Positions 22,835-34,239 of a stretch of 64,000 bases of DNA are shown piece by piece (the first letter of the stretch is position 1; each line of letters opens with the position of its first letter). Source of the DNA: Melastoma dodecandrum (Eukaryota > Streptophyta > Magnoliopsida > Myrtales > Melastomataceae). The translations under genes were made by a program, and so were the position numbers. The notes under the pieces were generated by a model. That model searched no databases. It was not told the origin of the DNA and worked only from the letters and a program-made list of their open reading frames with translations. The DNA lies in assembly GCA_029817715.1 (NCBI GenBank), contig JARUPY010000607.1, positions 248,001 to 312,000 of the forward strand, given 5' to 3'.

Positions 22835-25464
22835 ATGGAGAGCGGCGACGACACCAACCGGCCGCTTCTCTCCTGCAAGGACGAATCCCAAGCGGAAACC
22901 GCTGCGGCCGCCGATCTTATCCCAGCCCCGACCGCTTCAACTAATAGCGGGGTGTTGTATTCGTCCCCTCCGCCGGACGCCAGCGCCTTCACCTTCTCTG
23001 TTGACACTGTCGACATAGGCCCCATCAAGGGCCCAGGGGATTTCTTTAGAGAGTTTGCCGTAGAGTCCAAGAAGCTGTGGTATCTCGCTGGCCCTGCCAT
23101 CTTCACGTCTCTCTGCCAGTACTCCCTCGGCGCCATCACCCAGCTACTCGCAGGCCACGTTGGTACCATACAGCTCGCTGCTGTCTCTGTCGAGAACTCT
23201 GTCATCGCGGGGTTCTCCTTTGGGATCATGGTCCGTTTACCTGACCGGCTTGAAATATCGTGTTCGTGTATATATAATATATAGTATCGGGAAAGTTCTG
23301 CTCATGGATTGACCACTAAATTTGATTCTTGTGTGCGGTGGGGGGATGGAAGCTTGGGATGGGAAGCGCGCTCGAGACACTGTGCGGGCAGGCGTACGGA
23401 GCGGGCCAGATGGACATGCTTGGGATATACATGCAGAGATCGTGGGTGATCCTAGGGGTGACGTCCTTGCTCCTCTGCCTGATCTACGTGTTCGCCGGCC
23501 CACTGCTAAGGGCTATAGGCCAGACGGAGGCGATATCGGAGGCCGCGGGGGTGTTCGCGGTGTGGATGATCCCGCAGCTGTTCGCGTACGCGGTCAACTT
23601 CCCGATAGCAAAGTTCCTGCAGGCGCAGAGCAAGATAATGGTAATGGCGGGGATTGCGGCGGTGGTGCTGGTGATCCACGCCGTCTTCAGCTGGCTGCTG
23701 ATGCTGAAGCTGGGGTGGGGACTGGTGGGGGCAGCGGTGGTGCTGAACGCGTCGTGGTGGATCATCGTGGGGGCGCAACTGGCGTACATATTCTCAGGGG
23801 CATGCGGCCACGCCTGGACAGGGTTCTCCCTCAAGGCGTTCCAGAACCTGTGGGGTTTCGTCAGGTTGTCCCTGGCTTCGGCGGTCATGCTCTGGTGAGA
23901 AAATTCCACCGCACCATAATCTCCGATGAAACAATTGGGGCTTGCAAAACCACGTTATTCACGTTTTTAATGAATCAAACACGATTGTTACGAATGGACC
24001 CCACTATTGATCAACCGTCTTACAGAAGACGAGTCTCGTGGAAAACGTTAAACGTCAATTTGTTGCTTTAATAATACATGTTGGTGAGGAGGAAATAACT
24101 TTTTTTTTTTTTTTAATGTTATGTTGTCGGGTTTGGGATCGGGAGACCGAGGGGGAGGAGGGCTGGTTGTGGGTCACCGAAGCCTCCATATAATTTATAT
24201 ATACTTTTTTGCTTGGGTGAAATTCGAATTTTACAATTATCATAAAAATTCTGCTGTAAAAAGTGTGTTGCCTGTGATATTAGGAGACGGAGAGAAAAAT
24301 AAATAAAATATGAGTAGAAGAAGAGATTTTGATATTAAATCTGTTTTGCATGTTACCTGGGGAAAGCCTGGAGATATGGTACTTCATGGCACTCATACTG
24401 TTTGCTGGGTACTTGAAGAACGCCGAGATTTCTGTGGATGCATTGTCCATCTGGTCAGTTCCAACACCCCCTCCCACCTACGTGATGCACTTTTTAATTT
24501 ACTTTAAGAGTTTTTTCTTTTATTTAATCATAAATGGTTTTTGCAGTATGAACATATTGGGGTGGACCATCATGGTGTCCTTCGGCATGAACGCTGCCAT
24601 AAGGTGGTAAATGACTCGGGATGATCTCTAGCCTAGCCTTTATCGTTATTATGGGTCGCTAGGTTGATGATCTGTGTTACGTTGCAGCGTGAGGGTGTCG
24701 AACGAGCTTGGAGGTGGTCATCCGAGGACGGCCAAGTTCTCGCTGGTGGTCGCGGTGATCACCTCGTTCCTCATTGGCCTTGTTATTGCGGCAGTGCTGC
24801 TGGCCACCACCGACGAGTACCCATCGCTCTTCTCCAGTGATTCAACTGTCGACTCCATCGTGGAGCAACTCACCCCTGTTCTCTGCTTCTGCATTGTCAT
24901 CGACAACATCCAGCCGGTCCTCTCCGGTTCGACTCCGCGACACTAATAGCCTTCCCGGTTCCTATCGAATGATCTCCATCGCTAAACTTCATGCACTCGT
25001 GGTCGTGTCCCTAGGGGTTGCTGTCGGGGCTGGATGGCAAACCATCGTCGCCTACGTGAACATTGCTTGCTACTACCTGCTCGGCGTTCCGTTGGGTCTG
25101 GTCCTCGGTTACAAGTTGGATTGGGGTGTTAGGGTGAGATCTAATACCTAACTCTCGTAACAATCATCCCTCCTCGAACAACACCCGAGTAATCGTTAGT
25201 GCTTATGTTGCAATGCAGGGCATTTGGTACGGAATGTTACTAGGAACAATAGTTCAGACCATCGTCCTGTTCATCATGGTTTACAGGACTAATTGGAACA
25301 ATGAGGTCGGCCGCACCCCTCATTCGATCCCCAGGACTTTACCTACATACTTGATGCCACCCAACTAATCTTTGGCTTGTGATGTGCAGGCTTCAATCGC
25401 CGAAGACAGGATAAGGAAATGGGGCGGCAGCGACGACACCGGGAATCCTAAGTTGGAAAAATGA
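22835..25464 (+). CDS. MATE efflux transporter (DETOXIFICATION type)
   Basis: Eight exons: 22835-23230, 23353-23894, 24367-24453, 24547-24603, 24688-24926, 25015-25133, 25219-25305, 25390-25464. They join in frame to 533 aa. MATE carriers export organic compounds in exchange for H+ or Na+, here across the tonoplast or plasma membrane. Twelve hydrophobic segments follow a ~70-residue acidic, soluble N-terminus. Family motifs include [19 protein letters not shown] at the start of exon 2, VMLCLEIWYF across the exon 2/3 join, VSNELGGGHPRTAK in exon 5 and the terminal IRKWGG. The IRKWGG tail and long N-terminus resemble the DTX29-35/TT12 clade, many members of which carry flavonoids or vacuolar cargo; substrate is not predictable here. 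The first in-frame ATG is used (GGCAATGGAG). Confidence 0.93.
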
Positions 25465-25835
25465 GCTTCACAGGACTTGTGGCCGGTTGACAGACAGAGA
25501 ATCCTTGGAGATCCACAACCGCGATATGATTCTAGCCGAAATTGTGATAATGCGAGTATGATCCCAGATCAGTAGCTGTTCTGATTTCATTGTCCACAAA
25601 GAAACGATTGACTGCCCCGAGAAAACAGGGACAACAGTTATTTTTTCTTTCAACCTGCGGGGGTTTTCCGATACACCCACGTTCATGCAACAAATGTGGG
25701 GTTGATGGTGGTCTTGTCTCTTACCCTTAACGCCCACAATTGGGCTTTTACAATTCCAGGACTGCCATTATTTTCTGGTGGAACTAGGGGCTGTAAGTGT
25801 GTTGGATTGTGTCGGTTTCCTTGAATAAGAAGAGA
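25465..25835. other. 3' flank of MATE gene
   Basis: No gene recognised; probably MATE 3' UTR followed by the start of the pseudogene region. Confidence 0.35.
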
Positions 25836-26325
25836 ATGGAGGGTGGCAGTCGTTTCAGTGGAGGCGGTAGGAGTAGTAGTAGCACGAAGAGGGAATTGGT
25901 GGCAGTGGCGGCTGAGATAAGGAAAGGGTCGAGGCGGGCAGAGGAAGATGAGTTGCTTGTTAACCGCGTACTTGACTGGAACTCTCCTCCATCCAAAGGC
26001 CTCTGGAGGAGGACCGGCAAGTCGTGCCGGCTAAGTTGGGCCAACAAGCTTCACCCCAACCTCAAGAAATAGGATTTGTTTTTCCCTTTTTTTTTCTTTT
26101 CCTTTGACCATCGCAGTGGTGTCGCCTTCTTCGCTGTGTTTGCTGTTCTGTGATAGGGTTCTATCGAGTTTTTGGCGGACGAAGAGAGGATAGTGATCGA
26201 GATGCAGGCAGAGTTTGGGAACAAGTGGGCAGCCAGGGAGGACCAAAAACGACCTGAAGAATTTCTGGAGCAGCCGGCAAAAGAGGTTGGCGAGGATTTT
26301 TCAGGCTCAAGCTTCTGTTAGTCCT
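25836..26325 (+). pseudogene. DUO1-like R2R3-MYB pseudogene
   Basis: The ATG at 25836 opens a frame with a decayed MYB R2: an EEDELL segment, then SKGLWRRTGKSCRLSW and NKLHPNLKK, ending at TAG 26069. An intron-like gap follows. R3 resumes near 26165 with LADEERIVIEM and AEFGNKWA. Then 17 bp are missing relative to the normal R3, the frame shifts, and it continues as PGRTKNDLKNFWSSRQKR (about 26230-26290). The RTGKSCRL, ADEER, FGNKWA and KNFWSSRQKRLARI motifs are those of DUO1 (MYB125), the male-germline regulator, rather than general GAMYBs. R2 also appears to lack several residues after VNRV. The deletion removes the R3 turn before PGRT, so no DNA-binding protein could result. Family assignment is from memory of the DUO1 motifs. 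Confidence 0.65.
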
Positions 26326-26607
26326 TCTGCCTCTTGAAATTTTCCCTTTCTCATTCAATCACAATGTCGTAAAATTTAGATCGACTGTTTCGTTGTTTTC
26401 GTTCAGAATCTGAGCACTTGCGCTGCTAATCACAGAGGTGATTCGTATTCCATGAATATCGTCGCGGTCACCGGCAATGGCAACCTCACTTAACCACATC
26501 TTTGCCCTGATTTCTCGAACCTGCAACTGGGTTTTCAATTTGGAATCGAGAACCAGGGATTCCTCCCGTCCTTCGACAACACCATCTTCGAGCTGACGGT
26601 ATATGGG
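26326..26607. other. Undecided remnant between two pseudogenes
   Basis: A short open stretch (about 26515-26607) could belong to the C-terminal part of the MYB pseudogene or to the following fasciclin-like one; I cannot decide which. Confidence 0.3.
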
Positions 26608-27196
26608 ATGGATAGTATCTTCAACCCGAGTTTCCAGCTTTCTGCACCTCTTCAGGGGCCGATGCCGGATCTTCTTTGCACTGCAAGAATCAACACCGGT
26701 AAACCAGTGACTTTACATCTCCCAGGGCATAATGCATTTGACAGAGCGTTAAAGGTTATTCAAAGGAGAGGATACTCAGTTATGGCATCCATTCTCGTGA
26801 CACAGTTGATTGGACTCAAATACAAGACTCGAACATTCACTCCGTATGCGCCAACTGACAAGGCGCTGTCGGGCCGTGCTGGGAACATCAGGCAAGCTAA
26901 CACGGACCGATCTGTCCAACTTCATCCGAGGACCCACAATAGCAACTTACAGACGAAGGTTCAAGATCAGATTCAGGGAACTCAACAACTCGATGGAGGT
27001 TGGGATCACATGCCCAGAACTTCACAGGAGCGATTGGATTGTCGTGCACAGCATTCTGGGTGTTCTTGTCTGGTGCAGATCGCTGCATCCATCAGAAAGT
27101 CAACAACCTGGTCAGAGGAAGAATGGCGCCACTCAGGCACATAATAATGCCTCTGGAATTCACATGGCAATGATCGCCACTCCTGTGGCTGCTTAG
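26608..27196 (+). pseudogene. Fasciclin-like arabinogalactan protein remnant
   Basis: Two frames together resemble one FAS1 domain. The first (26608 to about 26880) gives RRGYSVMASILVTQLIGL and YAPTDKAL, the H1-like motif region. The second (from about 26880 to the TAA near 27196) gives SDWIVVHSILGVL, the H2/YH-like end. The shift from one frame to the other within the domain, and loss of the usual signal peptide, mark it as a pseudogene. Closest in feel to the FLA19-21 group of plant proteins. The assignment rests on short motifs and is moderate. Confidence 0.5.
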
Positions 27197-27682
27197 CCTT
27201 TAGAATTGGGAAGAACTGCTTTTTGTAACTGTCAACAAGATCTGTTCGCAAAAAGGAAAATTCAAGTATACAACAAGCTCTAATGATCCAGAAATCCTGC
27301 AAAAGTGTGACATGAATTCACTCAAATGTCTCCACCACCAGATATCTATATGTCATCACCCAACAGCCCGGTAACTTTGTGCAGCAAAATACTGCAGAGA
27401 TCTCTTTAAGAAAAATCTGTACACCCAACATTTTCTGCAACCTCAATAATCTCTGCAACAAAATCTGGAGCATGCACCGCTCCTACCTGGAAACTACATT
27501 CGAGCTGCGGACTTCGCCTTTGAGTACTGATTCTGTCCCCTCCCAAATCCTATGTTAGTGCCAGTTCCTCCTCGGCCTGAAACAACGTCGAAGGATAAAA
27601 CAGTTAAGAGAAAAACAATCACCTCAAGAAAGTGTGCTTGTTTAGGAAATCTTTTAGACCTTATAAAAAAACCCCTTCAAAA
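27197..27682. other. Intergenic / 3' flank of QSOX1
   Basis: No coding signal. Because QSOX1 reads leftwards, its 3' UTR should lie at the right end of this stretch. Confidence 0.35.
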
Positions 27683-30600
27683 TCATATGTTCTTTAAAGA
27701 GTGTAGATGGCGAGAGTACTTTCGATTCTTCTGTTGGGAGCGCCAGTAGCTGGCGACTGCTCCAAATGCACAGCTAGCAATCGCGATCGCCAATGCAGCT
27801 CCCACTGGCACTACAAAAGCGTTTGTTGATGCGACTAAATCTTCAATAGAGGTCCCATCAGCTTGGAGCAGTGCCTTCTTCTTGTAAAGCGACACCAGTG
27901 TTCTCCCATAGTATTGCTTTAGGAATCCGTACATCTCGTCTTTGTTCCATTCGATATCACTTAATTTGTCGTCTCTTCGACCTTGGGATGAGTAGCAGGA
28001 CGAACAAAGCTGCCGATGAGGCCAGATAATCTTTGGGAATTTGGGATCTCCAGTGCCGAGAGATGCTTCATCTTTCCTCAGCCTCTCATTTACTTTATTA
28101 TGTGCATCCCACAACCAGAGTGTCAAATTGCGTGCCGTCTTGATTGGCGTTTTAACACTGAAAGACATTCATTATTGAACTGCACAAGGTCATGTATAGG
28201 CAATTTAAGCATATCTGTCAAGTTATGTCAATTAGAACAAATATCAATGCACCATAAACACATGTACCTTGAACACATTTTATAAAAATGTTGGCGACAT
28301 TCCTCGCATATGAAGAAGTTATGGATGAAATCACATATAGATACAAAAGCAAACTGGCTTTCTGCATCATCCACTCTGACAGAAAGAGAATGAAGCAAAA
28401 CCCAAAGACCACAGCTGCAAAATAGGAAAAACTTAGACTTAAGCAAAGTGCAAGGAAACGATCTTATACTGGCTAGTTCAGTTGATGAAGGAAAGGCAAA
28501 GGATCTTTCATGGCATTGATAATCTACAAAATTTAAAATGATCAAAGCTCAGCCCCACTAAGAATCCTATATCCGTCAAAACAAAAACGAAGGATTCCAT
28601 CCATGCCATATCAGAACGCCCAGGACTAGAAGCTTTGAGGATATATGCCGAGACAATATGGCCAAAGAATGTTACCTAAATCCTCTGGTGTCATTCTTGC
28701 TTCCACGGCAGAATATCTACAGAAAAGGAACAATGTGGATAACTATCATCAGTCATCAATCTAGAAGTTCCAGAATGGGGAGTTTCACTCTTTTAATTTA
28801 ATTTTAAGAGAGCAGGTAGAAAACAGTGGTTAATCCCCTGCAACCCGGAGACAACATATGCCAACTGCTACATTTTAAGAAACTGGAGACTGTCGAATCA
28901 CATGACATTTAAACTTACTAGTCATATGCATGTCTCTACAGATACTGCACTATAAGTTTGGGCCAGAACAAAATCTTAAGCTAAGCTGCGATACAAGTCA
29001 CAGATTGAAAAGTGAAAAAGGATGAAGTCACCCACCCAATATCCTCTGGGAACTTCTTTTCCACAAATATGGAAATCATGTAAAGAATTCTCGCCATCAT
29101 CAGGATTGCTTTCCTGACTTTCAATCAATGCTTCAGAAGGATACAGCTCATCAAAATTCATGAGTACTTGAGCACTTCCTTGACGGCAGCTGGAACAACA
29201 GCATCTAATTAATATATGGAAGGCAATCCAAACATCATGCAAGACACACCACGGAAGTCTCAAACCTTCTTGAAGGGTGATGTACAACCAGGAGTTGCAG
29301 GAATCGAATTAGTGAAGCCCGGGTTTTCGACTTGATCATCTTCAAGAGAAAAGAGATCATGTTCAAGATCCAATTCGGCTTCTGGAAGCAAGAAGCCAAG
29401 TTATTATAACTTTCTGATCATACCTTGTGCTCCAAGATGATGTCAAAGGCAGTAGAGGTAGCCTCCTCCACATCATATACTGCTCGTGAAATCTGTCAAA
29501 TAATAGTAGATGGTATTTCAATATAAACCGACACATGGTTAAGACAGAAAACCATAACAATGAAGCATTAATCCCTCAAGAACCTGTTCAGGGTCTGAAA
29601 TATTTGACGGGATATGCTCATTTTCAAACTTCTCGTCATTCAAAGCATATGAGCTGTAGATACAGGGGATCACATTAGAATTTGGAACACAGTGATCAAG
29701 CACTAAAAGAAAACTCCATCTGTCCAAGACAAACTGCTTGTTATTCTTCATGGCAGTAAATGTTTCTCACAAGAGTTCCCTTGTGTAGGTTTGACCATGT
29801 GACTTGACAAGCTTAAATCAAGATCTTAACAATACATCATAGACAGTCAGTAAAAGACTAGTCTATATGTTCTTGATATGCACAGAATGTGAGACAAAAT
29901 TGAAGTATATCCCACGTCATTGGAGTCAACCAATTATCAAGATGTGCCAAAAAGTAGTATTCACTCCACTATACACTCCGCTAACAGTGCTACAGATTCT
30001 GAAAATGTAATAAGGAATGGGATATAGCAAATCAAGTTTGCACAAGTTAATAAAAATGAGAGATCATAAAATATTCTACCTCCCCAGTTGCTTATTTATC
30101 CAATCTAACAGCTGCTCTGCTATTCTCCCATGCTCAATTACACGGATATCACTTTTCTCCTGTTTTGGCTCCCAACTGGCAGCGACAAATTTCGAAGATG
30201 GTCCCCAAAAGAGCATAGGATAATGACCCACAGAGAACTTGTCACACAGGTTAGTATTTACCTGTTCTGCCCAAAAAAATGAAGACGGTCATGGTCAAAT
30301 ACAACAAAATAGCACAAAACATGAGACAGCTACTTGAAAAAATGGAAAATCTACAACGATGATAACTAAACTTGGCTACAAAACAATTAATCCTCTCAGT
30401 CAATTAATCAGTTCATCAATTTAAAATTATGAAAAACTACAAAATGAAACCATGGTCCACCCAATTCATGTACACAGGAATCATATATTAAAACACGGAC
30501 TCCTCAAACCACATTAATCACAAGGAGTTCTTTAATAGAGTTGCAGTAAGTAGTAAACCTGACAACCCAGCAGAGAACACGATCACTCCTTATTAATCCA

Positions 30601-31286
30601 TATTACCCCTACTAGACAGTAATCCTGTATTACCCAACTGCAGCTACCAAGTAAAACCTTGATTACCTTCAGTGCGCAATCAACTCTGGTCATAAGAACA
30701 ATCCCTGGATGCACCGCATTGGGTCCATTGAAAAGCCTCGCAACCTTCTCGTATTGGGGCTGCCCGGTCAATAAAACTACCCGTCAAATGACCACAAAAT
30801 CCCCCATCTAACATATCAGAGAGTTAATGCCCTAGAGATACCTTATAGTTCCGACAAGCAGGACACCTGCATAAAAGGCGAAAGACCTAGATAAGCAGTC
30901 TAACCACCGGTAGTTGAACAAAAATGAACTTATCATCCTACAAACAAATGGCGTGTAATAAAACTCCGAATCACGTCAGGCCATCAGACAAATCGCCATT
31001 ATCGATCGTCAAGATATAAACTTTTGACTAACCAGTGGGCGAAGAACTCCACGACGGAGAAACTAGCCGGCGTATCCTTCAGGACGGCATCGAAGTTCGA
31101 GGCGTTCAATTCCACCCCGTACTCGACCACCGCACCGCCACCATCTCCCCCTCCGACCGCTCGCAGGATCGACCGCGATCCGGCATGATCACTCGCCTCA
31201 TTGAATCCGAGCAAGAGCGCACCCAGAAATACGACAAGGGTCGTCTTCTTCGTCTCCGTCGTCGCCGCCGCCGCCGCCAGACGCAT
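27683..31286 (-). CDS. QSOX1: Quiescin-type sulfhydryl oxidase
   Basis: Eleven exons on the minus strand: 31286-31033, 30866-30842, 30759-30667, 30261-30080, 29653-29584, 29492-29424, 29339-29266, 29189-29036, 28716-28676, 28414-28268, 28157-27683. They join in frame to 527 aa (Arabidopsis QSOX1 is about 528). The enzyme makes disulfides in secreted proteins, passing electrons from thiols through FAD to oxygen. A signal peptide (about 1-32) leads to a thioredoxin domain with CPAC at 86-89. The Erv/ALR domain holds SCGLWVLLHSLS near 321-332, the proximal CEEC at 357-360 and the distal CSSC at 421-424. A transmembrane segment spans about 484-505 and a basic tail ends the protein. It has one thioredoxin domain, as plant QSOXs do. 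Exon 2 is only 25 nt and carries the CPAC motif. The start of exon 7 was chosen for its pyrimidine tract. Confidence 0.94.
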
Positions 31287-31620
31287 TGGAACTAATTGGC
31301 GGCGGAGGATTCCCGCCCGATCTAGCTCGATCCTTGAAACGGCGTGGTCCGTCGACGTCTACGAGGGATTAAGGCGAGGAAGGGGAAAAGAAGAGCCTTC
31401 CCCTTAGGATTCGGCGTCGTTTCGGGCTGGGACCGGAGGGCTTGCTTTAAGGTTAATGCAAGAAATTGCTGAGGAATGGAGTTGTAAAATGGGAAGCGGT
31501 TGACGTACCACTCACCGAACGTCTTCGACTAATTTTAACGTTTTTTCTATACTGTACAAATGAAATTAATACAAATTTACAATTACTAACATTGTTTAAA
31601 CTAGAATCGCAAAAGTTTTG
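31287..31620. other. QSOX1 upstream region
   Basis: GC-rich leader and promoter area of QSOX1 turning AT-rich to the right; no gene recognised. Confidence 0.35.
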
Positions 31621-31845
31621 TGAATAGTAGTACATTTGTACAATATACAAACCTTGTACGAAACTTTTTTAGTACAATGCTAGTAATTACAAAAGTGAAT
31701 AGTAGTACATTTGTACAATATACAAACCTTGTACGAAACTTTTTTAGTACAATGCTAGTAATTACAAAAGTGAATAGTAGTACATTTGTACAATATACAA
31801 ACCTTGTACGAAACTTTTTTAGTACAATGCTAGTAATTACAAATT
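31621..31845 (+). repeat. 75-bp tandem repeat, three copies
   Basis: Three almost identical 75-bp units start TGAATAGTAGTACATTTG at 31621, 31696 and 31771. A degraded fourth unit extends to about 31905. Because 75 is a multiple of three, both strands keep an open frame of a repeated 25-residue peptide. The unit itself contains inverted TTGTAC/GTACAA pairs. No start context, domain or splice signal supports a protein. Confidence 0.92.
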
Positions 31846-31905
31846 TAGTAGTACAATATTTGTACATTGTACAAATCTTCACTAGTACAATTATAGTAAT
31901 TATAA

Positions 31906-33006
31906 ATCGGTCTTAATTGTGTTTGTACAATGTAAAAAATTTGTTAGTACATTTTCAATTCGCACTGAGCCTAAATCCGAGCCTAACCCTTAACCTAACG
32001 TGGACTGTGATTTTACCATTTTGCACCTTCCCCCACCCAGTTGTTCTCCGGCTTCCTTTGACACTTTCTCCCACAAGTCGAGTAGTGTCACGGGGAGTAT
32101 CGACGTCGAGTAGGGTTAAAGTCGAGTAGGGTTACTCATCCAAGCCTGGGAATTTGGCTGACTGTGTTGACGACGAACGGGGAGTATCGACGTCGGCGAA
32201 AGGGGACAAACAAAGCTGACCATAACAGAGCACGTAAAACTAATAGGTTATCCGGAGTGATCGTGAAGTCGGCGACAATCATCAACGGGACCACAGAAGA
32301 AGAGAAACCGCGGATTAGAGAAAGGTTTACGCAAAAGCAAAGCTGATTGTGACAAACAAAGCTTGGCCGCGATCGCGAAGTCAGTTTAGCCTCATCAACT
32401 GGACAAACAAAGCTGACCATACACATGAGCACACTTAAGTTTAAGTTTTTTATAATAACTTGGCCGCGATATTTTGCTGTGGCTTAAAAAAGAAAGAAGT
32501 CGTCGACAGTCCGCGATCACCGATCCCCTCCAAAAGAATTGTCTTTTTGGCACCCACAGCCCCCATTGTTTACAGGTCCAAGAATAGGTTCCTCGGGTAG
32601 TCCTGAGTAGACGTACAACGCATATGAGTTAGGTGCGGACGATAGGTGATTGAGAAGTTAGTAGTGCTTTTTAGATGTACACGTACCACAACAATCGCAC
32701 TTGCTGTTGCGTTTAGCTCCTCGAAGAAATGGATGCTCGGCTCCTGGCGTTCCATAGGATGAAGACGCCGCCGCGCCAAGAACTCATAATGTGATGGTCG
32801 CTGAAGGGAAAATGCTCGCATATGCTTCCTGCGTCGTTGAGTGCGGAGGTCGGGGGATTAAAGACCAATGCCATGCACATCTTCTGGTGGTCGAAGAGTT
32901 CTAGTGCAGCGGTTACGAAGGAGAAGTTTTCAGGGTAGCTTGGGCAGTTTCAGATAATGATGGACATTTTGTTGTACATATCCATATCTACGACGCCCTT
33001 TCTCCC
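31906..33006. other. Intergenic with short direct repeats
   Basis: GGACAAACAAAGCTGACCAT occurs at about 32205 and 32401. A related GACAAACAAAGCTTGGCCGC stands at about 32352, and GGGGAGTATCGACGTCG occurs at about 32094 and 32180. This may be the decayed flank of the MULE-related block to the right. No gene is recognised. Confidence 0.45.
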
Positions 33007-33507
33007 TCAGGCAGGTCCACGGTGCCCTCCGGTATCCTTTAACAACAGCTCCCACACAGGCGTATTGTCGTAAACCTCTAGCTTGAGACGCATCTGGAAG
33101 ATTTTGTTCTCAGAGAACACAGTTGCTAGACGAAGGGACGACCTATGTATTTGCACGTTTATTTTATTTGTGCTCGGCTGGAGAAGTTTGAGTATCGACA
33201 GGTGCATGAACCTGAGCACATGCTCCACAGTGGCCTCACAGTTGGTTTCGTCGAGTGGGGGCTCTATTTGCAGCATTTGAAGTATCGTAGTACGTAAATC
33301 GCGGACCCAATGTCCGTTACCATGCTGAGCCGGGAAGTTGTTGGGCAGACGCACGTAGAAAGTAACGTCATAGGTTGGGCGGTCTGGCGAGGTGCGAGTT
33401 CCATACCATATCTCCACATTCACCCGACAGGCTTTTTCATAGGAAATGGGCCGGATAGAGCTTACCTGTACGTAGTAATTGGTCGGAGGTGGGGTGACGT
33501 TCGCCAT
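33007..33507 (-). CDS. Uncharacterised 166-aa ORF beside MULE transposase
   Basis: An uninterrupted single-exon ORF with ATG at 33507 (GCCATGGCG-like context on the minus strand) and 166 codons. I recognise no domain. It has no signal peptide or membrane segment; composition is balanced, with conserved-looking patterns of alternating hydrophobic residues (for example VTFYVRLPNNFP) and one run of basic residues near the end. It is divergent from the MULE transposase ORF, 732 bp away, so it may be a second gene of the same element or a captured gene fragment. Chance ORFs this long are possible but uncommon in such mid-GC sequence. Confidence 0.4.
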   Translation of the reverse strand: MANVTPPPTNYYVQVSSIRPISYEKACRVNVEIWYGTRTSPDRPTYDVTFYVRLPNNFPAQHGNGHWVRDLRTTILQMLQIEPPLDETNCEATVEHVLRFMHLSILKLLQPSTNKINVQIHRSSLRLATVFSENKIFQMRLKLEVYDNTPVWELLLKDTGGHRGPA

Positions 33508-34239
33508 GGGACCTTGAAGAGGCTAGTGCGTGCGTCGGTCCTCTTGTGGAAATGGCTAAGGGACAGATATCAGCCCATTTGTAGATTGCAGACTTCAGCT
33601 GTAATTAATGCAAGGACGGAATTGGTTCTCCGTCACGTCAAATTACTGAACTCTGATTGCGGTTGTTGGAGTTATTAAGTTATGTTGCGTAATACCTGTG
33701 AACAGATAATCCGGACCGAGGTTGCTGTTATTACATCAGCTCCCCACGATTTGCTTTGGGTTTGCACGTCTTCTGTTGTGCTTTTTTTTTCTTTTCCTTT
33801 TCAAATCTTTCTGATGTTGGGTGCTCGTGCTCTGTGGCATGATCCGTGAGATCCTGAAGTAATGATTACCTGACATTGCTTCCCTAGGCTAAAAAATGTA
33901 ATTTGGACGAGGGTTTGGTTGAATGAGAGGGCTAGAATCCTGTGCAATCTGAATTGAATTGGTTTAATAATCCCCAGAATCCTGTGCAATCTGGCAGGAA
34001 TAGATCGTTCTATTCGCACGCTGGCGCGAGCGGGCTAGAAGTTCATCTGTCCTAAAAGCGGACCACACTGATGCACCATCGGGGAGTTATACCAGAAATC
34101 GGTGAAATAGTTGTTTTGCGGAATAAGTTGTGGGCAAGGACTGTGTGAATTCGGTTGAGACCTGCGTGAGCATTCTGAGTGTGGTTTTGAAACTATGGAA
34201 AATGAAGACGCAATCGAGTGTTTGATGATCATGTCGTGA
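33508..34239. other. Spacer between divergent ORFs
   Basis: Contains a short direct repeat near 33930-33995 (AATCCTGTGCAATCTG twice). An in-frame TGA stands directly before the transposase ATG, so any upstream coding would have to be spliced in. Confidence 0.4.

Noticed and set aside
26897..27302. Minus-strand frames opposite the fasciclin-like remnant
   Set aside because: They have no motif, while the plus strand gives FAS1 segments.
31620..31916. A 98-codon frame of repeated 25-residue units
   Set aside because: A by-product of the 75-bp tandem repeat length being divisible by three; no start or splice support and both strands are open.
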